From Candidatus Gastranaerophilales bacterium (GTDB lineage Bacteria > Cyanobacteriota > Vampirovibrionia > Gastranaerophilales > Gastranaerophilaceae): a stretch of DNA of 64,000 nucleotides. A program made the position numbers and the translations under genes. Location: the NCBI GenBank assembly GCA_944325105.1, contig CALUYW010000001.1, positions 1 to 64,000 on the forward strand. Reading direction: 5' to 3'. The notes beneath the pieces were generated by a model. The model had not been told where the DNA came from, did not search any database, and saw nothing but the letters and a program-made list of their open reading frames with translations. This document shows, one piece after another, positions 32,911 to 43,363 of this stretch (position 1 is the stretch's first letter; each line of letters starts with the position of its first letter).

Positions 32911-35900
32911 TTGTGCGATAATTTTTCTATGTTATCGGATTTAGAAAATATTAAAATACCTGCCCTAACTCGCTTTCTGGCACTTGATGGAGTTATGAAA
33001 CTCTCTTTAAGCGCGCTTAACAACCCGCTTAGATTGCTTATATTCAGAGCTATTCTAAATTCAAAAAAGAAAATTTTATACATCACTCCAAGCGAGCAAG
33101 AGGCTCTTAAATTTCAAAAAGATTTAGAAAATTTTTGCCAAATTGAGGCTAAGATTTTCCCCTCTCAGGACATAAATTTTTATGATGATGTAGAGAAAAA
33201 TTACTACATTTACCAAGAGCAGATAAATGTTTTAACAGGTTTGGATGATGTTGTTATAGCTCCTGTTAGAGCCTTGTTTGAAAAATTTCCCCAAAAGAGT
33301 TTTTATGAAAAAAATTCCTTTAAAATAAAAATTAACGAAGATATTGACTATACAAACCTTGTAAAATCTCTGACAAAACTGGGTTATAAAAGAGTTACAA
33401 GCGTTATGGACGTTGGTGAGTTTTGTGTAAGGGGTGATATTTTAGATATTTACACTCTTGAAAAAAGCCCCGTAAGAATAGAGTTTTTTGGCGACACGGT
33501 AGAAGATATAAGGTTTTTTGACCCAAAAAATCAAAGAAGTTTTGAAAAAACAAAAGAAATAACAATTTACCCTCTCTATAAGTTTATTTTGGATGAAAAA
33601 AATATAGAAAATTTCAAAAAATCTCTATCTGCTGAAGTTAAAAAAACAGACAATGAAATAGCTTGCGATATATATTCTCAAATGTGCGAAAAACTTGAAC
33701 AGGAGGGATATTTTGCAGGTATTGAATACTATCAAAACTACTTTACAAATTCTCTTGACAGTGCGCTTAAATACTTTAGGGACTACGTTGTTATTTTAGA
33801 TGAATCTTCTCAAATATTTTCTAAATACAACACGCTTGACAGGGATTTTAGAGAAGAGTATCAAAAAGAAGTATCTTCAAAACTCAAACTCCCGCTTTGT
33901 GACTTAAACCATGTAAAATATGACGACTTTATAAAAGATATTAAAAAATTCAAAATAATAGGTTTTGATAATTTTTTAGATGATGATTTTGATAAATTAA
34001 TTGAGTTTAAAACCTCTCTTGCACCTGTTTTTTCTTCAGAGGCAGATGAGATAATTAAATATATTAAAGAAAATATTTTGGACGGTGCAAAGGTATTTAT
34101 TTGTAGTGACTATCCAAAAAGAATAAAAGAAATACTTAAAGAAAATGAAATATTTTCTGATAATATTTTTGTCACAAATGCCCTAAGCTCAGGCGGCGGC
34201 GTTGTGGATTTTGATGAGACTTTTGAAACTCCAAGCGGCAAGTATATTTTCCTTACCGATAGAGAATTATTTAACAAACGCTCAAAAGATGTAACGACAA
34301 GAAAATACTTTAAAAATAAGCAATCTCAGGACTACATTGACTCAATTAATGACATTAAAGAAGGCGAGTATGTAGTTCACAGTATCCATGGGGTAGGGAT
34401 ATATAAAGGCTTAACAAAACAGGAAATTGACGGAGCAAAAAAAGACTATCTTGAAATAGAATTTGCAAACTCGGATAAGCTCTTTATGCCTGCTGAGCAG
34501 ATAAATCTTCTGTATCGCTACAGGGGCTCGGGCTCTTTAAAACCAAAGTTGTCAAAGATGGGCGGAAGCGCGTGGGAAGCTACAAAATCTAAGGCAAAAG
34601 CAGAGGTTGAACTTATAGCGCAGGATTTATTGGAACTTTACGCTAAACGCCAAATGTCGCAGGGGATTTCTTTTGAGCCTGATACGACATGGCAGTTTGA
34701 GATGGAAGATGCCTTTGAATACACCGAAACTCCCGACCAGATGAAAGCAATTGTTGAAACTAAAGCCGATATGGAAGCGTCGCGCCCTATGGATAGGCTG
34801 ATTTGCGCCGATGTTGGTTTTGGTAAAACAGAAATTGCCATAAGAGCGATGTTTAAAGCTGTTATGTCGGGCAGGCAAGCGGCTCTTATTGCCCCTACAA
34901 CCATTCTTACTCTGCAGCATTATCAAACTATTTTTGAGCGCTTTAAGCCTTTCAGTGTAAGGGTTGAGTTGCTTTCTCGCTTTAGAAGTGCAAAAGAGCA
35001 AAAGCAGGTAGTAAAAGACATTAACGAAGGCAAGGTTGATGTTGTAATAGGCACACATAGGCTCTTAGGAGATGATATTTGCTTTAAGAACTTGGGTCTT
35101 TTAGTGATAGATGAAGAGCATAAATTTGGCGTAAGACATAAAGAAAAGCTCAAAAAATTCAGAGAGAATATTGATATTTTAGCAATGTCCGCTACTCCTA
35201 TTCCAAGAACTCTTAATATGGCTTTATCTGGTATTAAAGACCTTTCTGTCATAAACACTCCCCCTAAAAACCGTCTGAGTGTTAAAACTTACGTTGGAGA
35301 ATTTAGTGAAGCGTATTTAAAAAATGCCATAAATCATGAGATTCAGCGTGACGGTCAGGTGTTTTATCTTTATAACCGTGTTGAATCTATTTACCAATTT
35401 AAAGACTATCTCTCTTCAGTTATTCCAAATGCAAGAATTGCTGTGGCTCACGGGCAAATGAAAGAGGGTGAACTCGAGCGCATTATGTACGAGTTTGCAA
35501 ACAGGGAATATGACATACTTTTGTGCACTACAATAATTGAATCCGGTCTTGATATTTCAAATGCCAATACAATAATAATCCATGACTGTGACAGGTTCGG
35601 TTTGGCGCAGTTGTACCAGCTAAGAGGTCGTGTAGGGCGCTCCGACAGACAGGCTTATTGCTATTGTTTTTATAAAAAATCAAAAGAACTCACACCCGAT
35701 GCCTATAAGCGCCTAAATGCAATAAAAGACTTTGAAAGCCTTGGCAGTGGTTATCATATAGCACTAAGAGATATAGAAATCCGAGGTGTCGGGAATATTT
35801 TGGGCTCAAAGCAGCACGGGCATATGGTAAATGTCGGCTTTGATACTTATTGTAATTTACTTGAAGAGTGTGTAAACGAGCTAAAAGCAAACAGTTCAAA

Positions 35901-36423
35901 AGACCCCTATGCAAAAGAAAAAATCAAAAAGCCCCAAAATGCTGTTATAGATATAAATGTGACTGCTTATATACCCGATGAATGGGTGGGAAGTTACGAG
36001 CAGAAAATGATTGAATATAAACGCCTGAGCGATGTTAAAAACGCAGCAGAGCTGGATAATGTCGTAATAGGTTTTAAAGACAGATTTTCAAAACTTCCTC
36101 AAAGTGTTGAAAATCTTATAAAACTTATAAGACTAAGACTTATTGCAGAGCAAAATAATATTACCATGATACGTGAAACCCCTGATAACATAAGGATATA
36201 CACACCATATAACGAGAGGGAGTGGATGTATCTGAAGCGCAAAATGGACTTTTCTTTGACAAAATACTTCAAATTCACAAATCCGCCAAAAACTTGCACG
36301 AACGCTAAGGGAATTTTGTTGATGAATAAAAATAATCTTAACTTTGATGAAGTATTTAACATATTGACTGATTTGTTCTATTATATTTCTAAAATAGTAT
36401 CCGAATTTAAAATTCAAAATTAA
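32911..36423 (+). CDS. mfd: Transcription-repair coupling factor Mfd
   Basis: 1170 residues (GTG start 32911; ATG 32929 is an alternative). N-terminal UvrB-like region, RNA-polymerase-interacting domain (INDIKEGEYVVHSIHGVGIY), translocase motifs CADVGFGKTEIAIRAMFKAV, VIDEEHKFG and SATPIPRTLNMAL, QLRGRVGRSDRQAYCY, and a C-terminal TRCF domain. It removes stalled RNA polymerase and recruits UvrA. Follows the ROK kinase by 2 bp. Confidence 0.95.
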   Translation: MCDNFSMLSDLENIKIPALTRFLALDGVMKLSLSALNNPLRLLIFRAILNSKKKILYITPSEQEALKFQKDLENFCQIEAKIFPSQDINFYDDVEKNYYIYQEQINVLTGLDDVVIAPVRALFEKFPQKSFYEKNSFKIKINEDIDYTNLVKSLTKLGYKRVTSVMDVGEFCVRGDILDIYTLEKSPVRIEFFGDTVEDIRFFDPKNQRSFEKTKEITIYPLYKFILDEKNIENFKKSLSAEVKKTDNEIACDIYSQMCEKLEQEGYFAGIEYYQNYFTNSLDSALKYFRDYVVILDESSQIFSKYNTLDRDFREEYQKEVSSKLKLPLCDLNHVKYDDFIKDIKKFKIIGFDNFLDDDFDKLIEFKTSLAPVFSSEADEIIKYIKENILDGAKVFICSDYPKRIKEILKENEIFSDNIFVTNALSSGGGVVDFDETFETPSGKYIFLTDRELFNKRSKDVTTRKYFKNKQSQDYIDSINDIKEGEYVVHSIHGVGIYKGLTKQEIDGAKKDYLEIEFANSDKLFMPAEQINLLYRYRGSGSLKPKLSKMGGSAWEATKSKAKAEVELIAQDLLELYAKRQMSQGISFEPDTTWQFEMEDAFEYTETPDQMKAIVETKADMEASRPMDRLICADVGFGKTEIAIRAMFKAVMSGRQAALIAPTTILTLQHYQTIFERFKPFSVRVELLSRFRSAKEQKQVVKDINEGKVDVVIGTHRLLGDDICFKNLGLLVIDEEHKFGVRHKEKLKKFRENIDILAMSATPIPRTLNMALSGIKDLSVINTPPKNRLSVKTYVGEFSEAYLKNAINHEIQRDGQVFYLYNRVESIYQFKDYLSSVIPNARIAVAHGQMKEGELERIMYEFANREYDILLCTTIIESGLDISNANTIIIHDCDRFGLAQLYQLRGRVGRSDRQAYCYCFYKKSKELTPDAYKRLNAIKDFESLGSGYHIALRDIEIRGVGNILGSKQHGHMVNVGFDTYCNLLEECVNELKANSSKDPYAKEKIKKPQNAVIDINVTAYIPDEWVGSYEQKMIEYKRLSDVKNAAELDNVVIGFKDRFSKLPQSVENLIKLIRLRLIAEQNNITMIRETPDNIRIYTPYNEREWMYLKRKMDFSLTKYFKFTNPPKTCTNAKGILLMNKNNLNFDEVFNILTDLFYYISKIVSEFKIQN

Positions 36424-36441
36424 TCATAAGGAGTAAAATTT

Positions 36442-37572
36442 ATGAAGTTTGCAAAAGTATTGTTAAGTGCAGCATGCTCTGTTCTTTTATTTGCAGGGTG
36501 CTCCGTGAACAACAAAGCAATTGTTACCGTAAACGGTGACGCTATTACCAAAGCTGATTATGAAAAGGTTATGGATGTTGTAAAAAACAACCCTCAGTAC
36601 AAATCGGCATCGGAAGAACAAAAGAGAGAAAACAGCCCCATGATGCTGCTTGCTCGAGAAAGAATTGTTCAAGACTTAATTGTAAGAAAATTACTTGACC
36701 AAGAATATGCAAAAAGAAATATAACGGCAAGCGACGCTGAAATTCAAGCTAAAAAAGAAGAAATTATCAAACAGGTTGGTTCAAAAGAAAAATTTGACGA
36801 ACTTTTGAAACAAAATAATGTAACAGAAAAGAAGATAAACGAGGATATTGCAAACGAAGTTAAGATAAATAAGCTCATTGAGGCAACCGCTAATGTTTCT
36901 GTTAGCGATAACGATGTAAAAGATTTTTACAATCAAAATAAAGCACAGTTTAATTACCCTCAAAGGGTTCGTGCCTCTCATATTTTGATTGAAGCTAACC
37001 CTGAAATGATAAGAAAAAATATAATCGACGCTGACAAAGACGGAAAATTAAGCGCAGCTGATATTAACAAAAAAGTTCAGGAAGAACTTGATAAAAAAAT
37101 GGCTCTTGCAAAAGATGTCAGAGCTCAAGCGCTAAATAACCCCAAGAACTTTGCAGCTCTTGCTCAAAAGTACTCTGATGATAAGGCAAGTGCGCTCAAG
37201 GGCGGAGATTTAGGATTTTTCCCAAGAGAAGCAATGGTAAAAGAATTCTCTGATGTCGCTTTTTCAATTAAACCTGATACCGTTTCAGAAATTGTTGTTA
37301 CAAGATTCGGTAATCATATAATCATTGTAACCGACAGAGCTGCAGCAGGTCTTGCACCGCTTGAACAAGTTAAAGGCGAGATAAAAGCATACCTTGAGCA
37401 AAACAAAAAGATTGCAGCGTTACAAAATCTCTTTGACGGACTTAAATCAAATGCAAAAATAGAGTTCAATGACCCGTCATTTGACCCTCAAAATATTCAA
37501 AAACAACTAAAGGGTGTAACTGCAACTCCACAAGGCGCTCCTGCAGATAATAGTCAAACAAGCGCAAAATAG
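36442..37572 (+). CDS. Parvulin-type prolyl isomerase lipoprotein (PrsA/SurA-like)
   Basis: 376 residues, start after AAGGAG. Signal sequence with lipobox LLFAGC (Cys about 20), then a SurA-like N-terminal helical domain (VNGDAITKADYEKVM) and a parvulin domain (RVRASHILIEANPE, KGGDLGFFPREAMVKEFSDV, TRFGNHIIIVTDR). A region between them is rich in charged residues and includes an EF-hand-like DADKDGKLSAAD. It probably helps fold outer-membrane or secreted proteins. The gene ends with a strong terminator. Confidence 0.88.
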   Translation: MKFAKVLLSAACSVLLFAGCSVNNKAIVTVNGDAITKADYEKVMDVVKNNPQYKSASEEQKRENSPMMLLARERIVQDLIVRKLLDQEYAKRNITASDAEIQAKKEEIIKQVGSKEKFDELLKQNNVTEKKINEDIANEVKINKLIEATANVSVSDNDVKDFYNQNKAQFNYPQRVRASHILIEANPEMIRKNIIDADKDGKLSAADINKKVQEELDKKMALAKDVRAQALNNPKNFAALAQKYSDDKASALKGGDLGFFPREAMVKEFSDVAFSIKPDTVSEIVVTRFGNHIIIVTDRAAAGLAPLEQVKGEIKAYLEQNKKIAALQNLFDGLKSNAKIEFNDPSFDPQNIQKQLKGVTATPQGAPADNSQTSAK

Positions 37573-37586
37573 TTATAAAAATAAAT

Positions 37587-37630
37587 AATACAGCCGTTTG
37601 TTGCAACACAAAAGACGGCTGTATTTTTTT
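37587..37630 (+). terminator. Intrinsic terminator after the parvulin gene
   Basis: AATACAGCCGT and ACGGCTGTATT form an 11-bp stem followed by TTTTT. Confidence 0.9.
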
Positions 37631-37645
37631 AAAAAAAGGTGAAAA

Positions 37646-38110
37646 ATGGGAAAAGTAATACAAAGAGATAAGCTGGAAGAACTTTTAAAGGTTTTAAGAA
37701 GTAATAAAAAGGTAATAGTTGCAACAAACGGCTGTTTTGATATTTTGCATGTAGGTCATGTCAGGTATTTAAAAAAGAGTAAATCCTTTGGAGATGTGTT
37801 AATTGTCGGATTGAATTCGGATAAATCAGTTCGCTCAATAAAAGGTGAGGGGCGTCCTATTAACTCTGAAGATGATAGAGCAGAGGTTTTATGTGCACTT
37901 GAGAGTGTTGATTATGTTGTGCTTTTCGATGAAGATTCGCCAAAAGATTTGTTAGAAATAATTAAGCCCAATGTTTACACAAAAGGGGCTGATTATACTC
38001 TAAAGACGCTGCCAGAGGCGGATGTAATTCTTAGAAATAACGGCTGGGTTGAGTTTATTGATTTTGTTGAGGGGAAATCTACAACAAAAATAATCGACAA
38101 AATTAAATAA
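37646..38110 (+). CDS. RfaE2-type nucleotidyltransferase (ADP-heptose synthesis)
   Basis: 154 residues. ATNGCFDILHVGHVRYLKKS is the cytidylyltransferase-like HxGH motif and IKGEGRPINSEDDRAEVLCA, YTKGADYTLKTLPEAD and STTKII are typical for the separate HldE C-terminal domain (RfaE2). It activates heptose-1-phosphate for LPS inner core. It begins a unit that runs into lipid A genes, which fits. Confidence 0.88.
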   Translation: MGKVIQRDKLEELLKVLRSNKKVIVATNGCFDILHVGHVRYLKKSKSFGDVLIVGLNSDKSVRSIKGEGRPINSEDDRAEVLCALESVDYVVLFDEDSPKDLLEIIKPNVYTKGADYTLKTLPEADVILRNNGWVEFIDFVEGKSTTKIIDKIK

Positions 38111-38156
38111 TTGTACTAAAATAGACATATTCTGATAGCATTTGAGGAGACATAAG

Positions 38157-39266
38157 GTGAGTAAGAAAACTTTTACGCAAAAAGAAATCTCTGAAATTCT
38201 CGGAGGTATTTTAACGGTTGTGCAAGATGGCACAATAGATAAAGTGGCCCCACCTTTGTTGGCTGATGAAACAACTTTGGCACTTGCAATGGGTGAGGAT
38301 GAAATTGCTAACCTTGCAAACACAAAGGCTAAAGCAGCCCTTGTCCCTCTTGGTGTAAATCTTGATAATATTACAACAATTGAAGTTGAGCGTCCAAGAC
38401 TTGCGATGATGAAACTCCTTAACTTATTTTACGAAGGGCCTGACACTCCTGTTGGAATTCACCCCAGCGCCGTTATTCACCCTGAAGCAAAACTTGGTAA
38501 AAATGTTTCTGTAGGTCCTAATGTTGTTATCTCTCGTGGTGCTGAAATTGGCGACAATACTGCACTTTTGCCAAATGTATATGTCGGTAAATTTGCTCAA
38601 ATCGGTTCAAACTGCCTTTTTCACCCCGGTGTAAATATTGGTGACAGAGTTAAAATCGGTGACAGATGTATAATTCACCACGGTGCAAGCTTAGGCGCTG
38701 ACGGTTTCAGCTTTGTAACAGAAACTCCCGATAACATTGAAAGCGCCCGAAAAGAGGGAGAAATTAAAGGCGGAAAAGAAAATCAAAAAGTCTTTAAAAT
38801 ACCTTCACTTGGCTCGATTATAATTGGTAACGATGTTGAAATAGGTGCAAATGCCACAATTGACAGAGGTACTATTGAAAATACTACAATAGGTGACCAA
38901 ACAAAAATTGATAATCTTGTTATGATAGGTCACAACTGCAAAATCGGCAGAGCTTGTATGATAGTTTCTCAAGTCGGTATAGCAGGTTCTTGCGAAATCG
39001 GTGACAGGGTTGTTATAGCAGGTCAAGCAGGTCTTGCAGACCATATTTCAATAGGTGATGACTGTATTATCCTTGCTCAATCGGGTGTTACAAAATCTCA
39101 CCCTGCAAAAACAGTTCTTATGGGCGCACCTGCAGTACCGAGAAAAGATTTCTTAAAACGTATGAAATACCTTAACGAAGCTGAAGTTATGGTTCAAAAA
39201 TACAAAAAATATCAGCACTTACTAGAGGATTACGAGAAATTTTTAAATGAAGACGGTAAAATCTAA
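38157..39266 (+). CDS. lpxD: UDP-3-O-acylglucosamine N-acyltransferase
   Basis: 369 residues from GTG 38157 (GAGGAG upstream). An N-terminal uridine-binding domain precedes left-handed beta-helix hexapeptide repeats ([20 protein letters not shown], ...[20 protein letters not shown]). The His in MIGHNCKIG is the expected catalytic base. It adds the second acyl chain in lipid A synthesis. Overlaps lpxC by 20 bp. Confidence 0.93.
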   Translation: MSKKTFTQKEISEILGGILTVVQDGTIDKVAPPLLADETTLALAMGEDEIANLANTKAKAALVPLGVNLDNITTIEVERPRLAMMKLLNLFYEGPDTPVGIHPSAVIHPEAKLGKNVSVGPNVVISRGAEIGDNTALLPNVYVGKFAQIGSNCLFHPGVNIGDRVKIGDRCIIHHGASLGADGFSFVTETPDNIESARKEGEIKGGKENQKVFKIPSLGSIIIGNDVEIGANATIDRGTIENTTIGDQTKIDNLVMIGHNCKIGRACMIVSQVGIAGSCEIGDRVVIAGQAGLADHISIGDDCIILAQSGVTKSHPAKTVLMGAPAVPRKDFLKRMKYLNEAEVMVQKYKKYQHLLEDYEKFLNEDGKI

Positions 39267-40077
39267 AGTTGTTGCACAAGGCAACGGTTTAATGACAAAC
39301 TTAAGGGCAGATGTTGAAATTTGCCCTAATGTTTCAGGTAAAAAAGAGGGCATAAGATTTTTTATTAACGACAAAATGATTGAGGCAAAGACTTCAAATG
39401 TCGTTTCTTGCGAGCACTGTGTTGTCCTTGCAAATGTTGAAAGCGGTGCGGATGCAAAAATTGCACTTATCGAGCATTTTATGGCAGCATGCGCTATTTG
39501 CGGTATAGATAACCTTGATGTTCACTTTAAATCTGACGGTTTTGAAATTCCTATTATGGATGGCAGTGCAAAATATTGGGTAGAGCTTTTTAACTCCGTT
39601 GGTTATCAAGGCGAGCAAGCTCCCGTTAAGCCTGTTAGCAACCATTTTGTTTTTTCATACAACAACTCTATGATTGTTCTGATGCCAAATCAAGGTAAAA
39701 CAACAATTACATACGCCGTTAACTATGACCATCCCGACTTAAAAAATCGCTGGGTAAATCTTAATCAGGATGAAAACTTAAATGAAATAATCGAGGCTCG
39801 TACGTTTGGATTTTTAAGAGACCTTGAAACATTCCAAAAAATGGGTTATTCAAAAGGTGTTACTATTGAAAACACCGTAGGTTTAACAGATGATGGCGGT
39901 TATACGACTGAACTTAGAAGCGAGTTTGAACCCGCTAAACATAAAATCCTTGATATAATAGGAGATTTATACCTTACAGGGGTCAACCCTTTGGCGCTAA
40001 ATGCAAATATTTTTGTTAAAGAAGCAGGTCATGCTCTTCACATCCAATTTGCAAAAAACATTGAAAAAAGTTTGTAA
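39247..40077 (+). CDS. lpxC: UDP-3-O-acyl-N-acetylglucosamine deacetylase
   Basis: 276 residues. [17 protein letters not shown] has the first zinc His, [14 protein letters not shown] follows, [18 protein letters not shown] is conserved, and [13 protein letters not shown] with a later [11 protein letters not shown] supplies the other zinc and catalytic His. First committed step of lipid A. Start inside the lpxD end suggests coupled translation. Confidence 0.95.
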   Translation: MKTVKSKVVAQGNGLMTNLRADVEICPNVSGKKEGIRFFINDKMIEAKTSNVVSCEHCVVLANVESGADAKIALIEHFMAACAICGIDNLDVHFKSDGFEIPIMDGSAKYWVELFNSVGYQGEQAPVKPVSNHFVFSYNNSMIVLMPNQGKTTITYAVNYDHPDLKNRWVNLNQDENLNEIIEARTFGFLRDLETFQKMGYSKGVTIENTVGLTDDGGYTTELRSEFEPAKHKILDIIGDLYLTGVNPLALNANIFVKEAGHALHIQFAKNIEKSL

Positions 40078-40094
40078 TTTATAAAGGAGATAAC

Positions 40095-40544
40095 ATGGAT
40101 ACCACTACAGAAAAACCGCTTTCCATGGATGTTATGGAAATTATGGATATGATTCCTCACAGGTACCCTTTTTTACTTGTGGATAGAATAACAGAATATG
40201 TCCCCGGTAAATATTCTAAGGGATATAAAAACTTAACCGCAAATGAGATGTTCTTTAACGGACACTTCCCCGGAAACCCCGTTATGCCGGGTGTTTTGCA
40301 AATTGAAGCAATGGCTCAAACCGCTGCTCCCATACTTTTATCACTTGATCAGTACAAAGGCAAGCTTGCTCTTTTTGCGGCAGTTGATAAAGTAAGATTT
40401 AAAAATATTGTACGCCCAGGTGACAGGCTTGAGATGGAAGCATACATGACAAAAATCAAAGGCCCGATTGCTAAATGCGACGCAAGAGCATACGTAGACG
40501 GCAAATTGTGCGTCGAAGCCGAGATTACAATAGCATTAAAATAG
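40095..40544 (+). CDS. fabZ: 3-hydroxyacyl-ACP dehydratase
   Basis: 149 residues, AAAGGAG upstream. The catalytic His is in IPHRYPFLLVDRI and the Glu in PVMPGVLQIEAMAQ. FabZ dehydrates beta-hydroxyacyl-ACP; its genomic place between lpxC and lpxA is common because both draw on the same acyl-ACP pool. Confidence 0.96.
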   Translation: MDTTTEKPLSMDVMEIMDMIPHRYPFLLVDRITEYVPGKYSKGYKNLTANEMFFNGHFPGNPVMPGVLQIEAMAQTAAPILLSLDQYKGKLALFAAVDKVRFKNIVRPGDRLEMEAYMTKIKGPIAKCDARAYVDGKLCVEAEITIALK

Positions 40545-40557
40545 AAAGTGTGAAAAA

Positions 40558-41370
40558 ATGGCAATACACAAAAGCGCTGTGATTTGCGATACAGCAAAAA
40601 TTGCTCAAGATGTAGAAATAGGCCCAAACGCCGTTATAGGCGAGGGTGTTATTATTGAAGCAGGTGTTAAAATTGGTGCGGGTGCCCACATTGAGTTTGC
40701 AACAATTGGCGAGGGGACAAGAATTTCCCCTATGGCATCAATCGGCGGCGAGCCTCAGGATTTAGGCTATAAAGGCGAAAAAACAGGCGTTATCATCGGT
40801 AAAAACTGCTGGATAAGAGAATTTGCAACAATTAACCGCGCTTCAGGCGAGGGCAATGTAACCAAAATCGGCAACAAGTGTCTGCTTATGGCATATTCTC
40901 ATGTTGCGCATAACTGCGAACTGGGTGATGAAGTTATTTTTGCTAACGCTGCAACAATAGGCGGTCACGTAAAAGTAGGTTTTGGCGCATTTTTAGGCGG
41001 TCAGAGCGTATTTCACCAAAATATAAGAATAGGCGAGATGGCAATTATCTCGGGTGCATCCGCCGCAAGGCTTGATATTATTCCATACTGCAAGGCAGAG
41101 GGTATTCCTGCTCTTCCGATAGGCTTGAACGCTATAGGTCTTAGACGACGCGGTGTAGATAAAGCCTCTCGTGATGCGGTTCACAAAGCAATCAGAATTT
41201 TAAGAAGTCCCGAGTATAATACCACACAGGCTCTTGAAATTATTGAAGATACGGTTGATAAAAATGAGTATGTAAATAAACTTGTTGATTTTGTAAAAAC
41301 ATCTAAACGCGGTGTTACACTTCGTTTTAAAGATGCTTATTACAAAAACATGGAGGAATCCGATGAATAA
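40558..41370 (+). CDS. lpxA: UDP-N-acetylglucosamine acyltransferase
   Basis: 270 residues. Hexapeptide repeats (VEIGPNAVIGEGVIIEAGVK), catalytic His in SHVAHNCELGDEVI, and a helical C-terminus (GLRRRGVDKASRDAVHKAIR). First acylation in lipid A. The stop overlaps the aminopeptidase start by 8 nt. lpxB is not in the window. Confidence 0.94.
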   Translation: MAIHKSAVICDTAKIAQDVEIGPNAVIGEGVIIEAGVKIGAGAHIEFATIGEGTRISPMASIGGEPQDLGYKGEKTGVIIGKNCWIREFATINRASGEGNVTKIGNKCLLMAYSHVAHNCELGDEVIFANAATIGGHVKVGFGAFLGGQSVFHQNIRIGEMAIISGASAARLDIIPYCKAEGIPALPIGLNAIGLRRRGVDKASRDAVHKAIRILRSPEYNTTQALEIIEDTVDKNEYVNKLVDFVKTSKRGVTLRFKDAYYKNMEESDE

Positions 41371-42475
41371 ATTGAAAACTACTCTTGAAAAATACGCAGA
41401 AATTTTGGTTGATTATTCAACAAAAGTCAAAAAGGGCGATTTGGTTATAATCAGAGCTGAAAGTACTCAGTGCCAGCCTCTTGTAAAAGAAGTTTACAGG
41501 CTTGTACTAAAGCGCGGCGCTCATCCTGTTGTAAGATGTTCAATTGAAGGTCTTGCTGAAGATTTTATAAAATTTGCTGACGATGAACAACTCGGCTTTA
41601 TTGACCCTATGACTAAGTTAGAGTACGAAAAAGTAGATAAATACATCTCAATCGGCGCTCCTTTTAATGTTAAAAATATGGCTCGTGCTGATGCCAAAAA
41701 AATGGCAAAGCGCTCTGCTGCAACTCGTGAATTGTCCACGGTTATGTTAAATCGTGCTGCAAAAGGTGAACTTAATTGGGTCATAGCGGATTACCCCACA
41801 CAAGCTCTGGCACAAGAAGCAAAAATGTCGCTTGATGATTATACTGATTTTATAATCAATTCCTGCTATCTTGATTTGGATAACCCTATTGAAAAATGGC
41901 AAGAAATAGGCCGCGAACAGGAAAGGCTTGTGGGCCTTATGAATGGCGGAAAAAAACTCCATATTATAGGAGAAAAAACAGATATTACTTTCTCTGTAGA
42001 AGGCAGAAAATGGGTAAGCTGCTCAGGTCTTAATAACTTCCCTGACGGTGAGATTTTTACGTCTCCCGTTGAAGACAGTGCAAACGGCGAGATTTATTTT
42101 GATTTCCCTGCAATATACAGAGGCAATGAGTCTCATAAAATCTGGCTAAAACTTGAAAACGGCAAAGTAGTTGACGCTAAAGCAGAAAAAGGAGAGGACT
42201 TTTTGCTTTCTATGCTTGATATGGACGCAGGCAGCCGCTTTGTAGGTGAAATTGCAATAGGTACAAATGACAGAGTTAAAGATGTAACAGGCAATATATT
42301 GTTTGATGAAAAAATCGGCGGCTCAATTCATATGGCACTTGGTGCAAGCTATCCCGAAACAGGCGGCAAAAACGAATCGGGACTTCACTGGGATATTATT
42401 AAAAACATGAAAGAAAACTCAAAAATATTCCTTGATGACAAACTGATTTATGAAAATGGAAAATTTGTAATATAG
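41363..42475 (+). CDS. ampS: M29-family aminopeptidase
   Basis: 370 residues from ATG 41363 (GGAGGA upstream). Fits the thermophilic aminopeptidase family: LVDYSTKVKKGDLVIIRA, NFPDGEIFTSPVEDSANGEI and GNILFDEKIGGSIHMALGAS carry the metal ligands (Glu, His, Asp). It removes N-terminal residues with two bound metal ions. It is translationally coupled to lpxA, an unexpected partner. Confidence 0.93.
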   Translation: MNKLKTTLEKYAEILVDYSTKVKKGDLVIIRAESTQCQPLVKEVYRLVLKRGAHPVVRCSIEGLAEDFIKFADDEQLGFIDPMTKLEYEKVDKYISIGAPFNVKNMARADAKKMAKRSAATRELSTVMLNRAAKGELNWVIADYPTQALAQEAKMSLDDYTDFIINSCYLDLDNPIEKWQEIGREQERLVGLMNGGKKLHIIGEKTDITFSVEGRKWVSCSGLNNFPDGEIFTSPVEDSANGEIYFDFPAIYRGNESHKIWLKLENGKVVDAKAEKGEDFLLSMLDMDAGSRFVGEIAIGTNDRVKDVTGNILFDEKIGGSIHMALGASYPETGGKNESGLHWDIIKNMKENSKIFLDDKLIYENGKFVI

Positions 42476-42478
42476 TAA

Positions 42479-43363
42479 ATGAAACCCGAAGAAACTCTAA
42501 AACCCTATATTTTGGAGCTTGAGTCAAATATAAAGGCTCTTGTTGAAAACAATCCAAATGAACTTAAAGATGAGGTTCTTCGGTTTCTTTTTGCTAAATC
42601 CAAAAGACTAAGGCCTGTTTTTTGCTACATATGTTCAATTGCCCTTGGGCACAAACCCAATAGCGAGGTTCAAAAAATCGCTCTTGCGCTTGAGATTTTG
42701 CACAGTGCAACACTTGTGCATGATGATGTCTTGGATGAAAGCGCAAAAAGGCGCGGTGAAGATAGTTTTTATCAAAAATTCGGTTCAAAAAAATCAATAG
42801 TAATAGGGGACTACCTTCTTTCACTCTGTTTTCAAGTTTTATCCGACATTAAAAATCCAAAAATTCTAAAGATATTCTCGGATAATATTTTAAAAACAAT
42901 TAACGGTGAGATAAATCAGTTTCAAACAAGATTTGAATTTCAAACAAAAGAAGATTATATACAAAAAACAAGCGCAAAAACGGCAAATCTTTTTGTTTGC
43001 GCTGCAAAAAGCGTCTGTACAATATTTGATGCCGATAAGGAAAAAAGTAAGTTATTAGAAGATTTTGCACTTAGGTTCGGTACAATTTTTCAATTGAGAA
43101 ATGATATAGATGATTTTATAAAAAATACATCCGATATAAAAAACGGTATTTATACACTTTGTCTGATTTATTTTAAGCAGGAAAATCCCTCTTGTGATAT
43201 TATGAATATTAACAATACGGACATTGAAAAATATACAAAAAAAGCGCTTAATGAAGTAGATAAAATGGCAAAAGATGCTATTGAATCAATAAAAGGCACT
43301 TTTTGCGCTGAAGCTTTTACTTTGCTTAGGGCACTTTGTATTAATAATTTGAGGATAAAATGA
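42479..43363 (+). CDS. Polyprenyl diphosphate synthase
   Basis: 294 residues. SKRLRPVFCYICSIALG, then the first Asp-rich motif HDDVLDESAKRR, and the second LRNDIDDF. The enzyme condenses isopentenyl units; chain length cannot be read from the sequence by eye. Starts 3 bp after the aminopeptidase stop and overlaps lepB by 4 bp. Confidence 0.88.
   Translation: MKPEETLKPYILELESNIKALVENNPNELKDEVLRFLFAKSKRLRPVFCYICSIALGHKPNSEVQKIALALEILHSATLVHDDVLDESAKRRGEDSFYQKFGSKKSIVIGDYLLSLCFQVLSDIKNPKILKIFSDNILKTINGEINQFQTRFEFQTKEDYIQKTSAKTANLFVCAAKSVCTIFDADKEKSKLLEDFALRFGTIFQLRNDIDDFIKNTSDIKNGIYTLCLIYFKQENPSCDIMNINNTDIEKYTKKALNEVDKMAKDAIESIKGTFCAEAFTLLRALCINNLRIK

Noticed and set aside
31090-36423. Operon-wide frameshifts in long genes
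   Set aside because: Frames of the acyltransferase, kinase and mfd are complete; no break seen.
36996-37070. Calcium-binding EF-hand in the parvulin lipoprotein
   Set aside because: DADKDGKLSAAD fits a loop, but flanking helices are inserted in the parvulin domain and only one hand exists; noted only in the gene entry.
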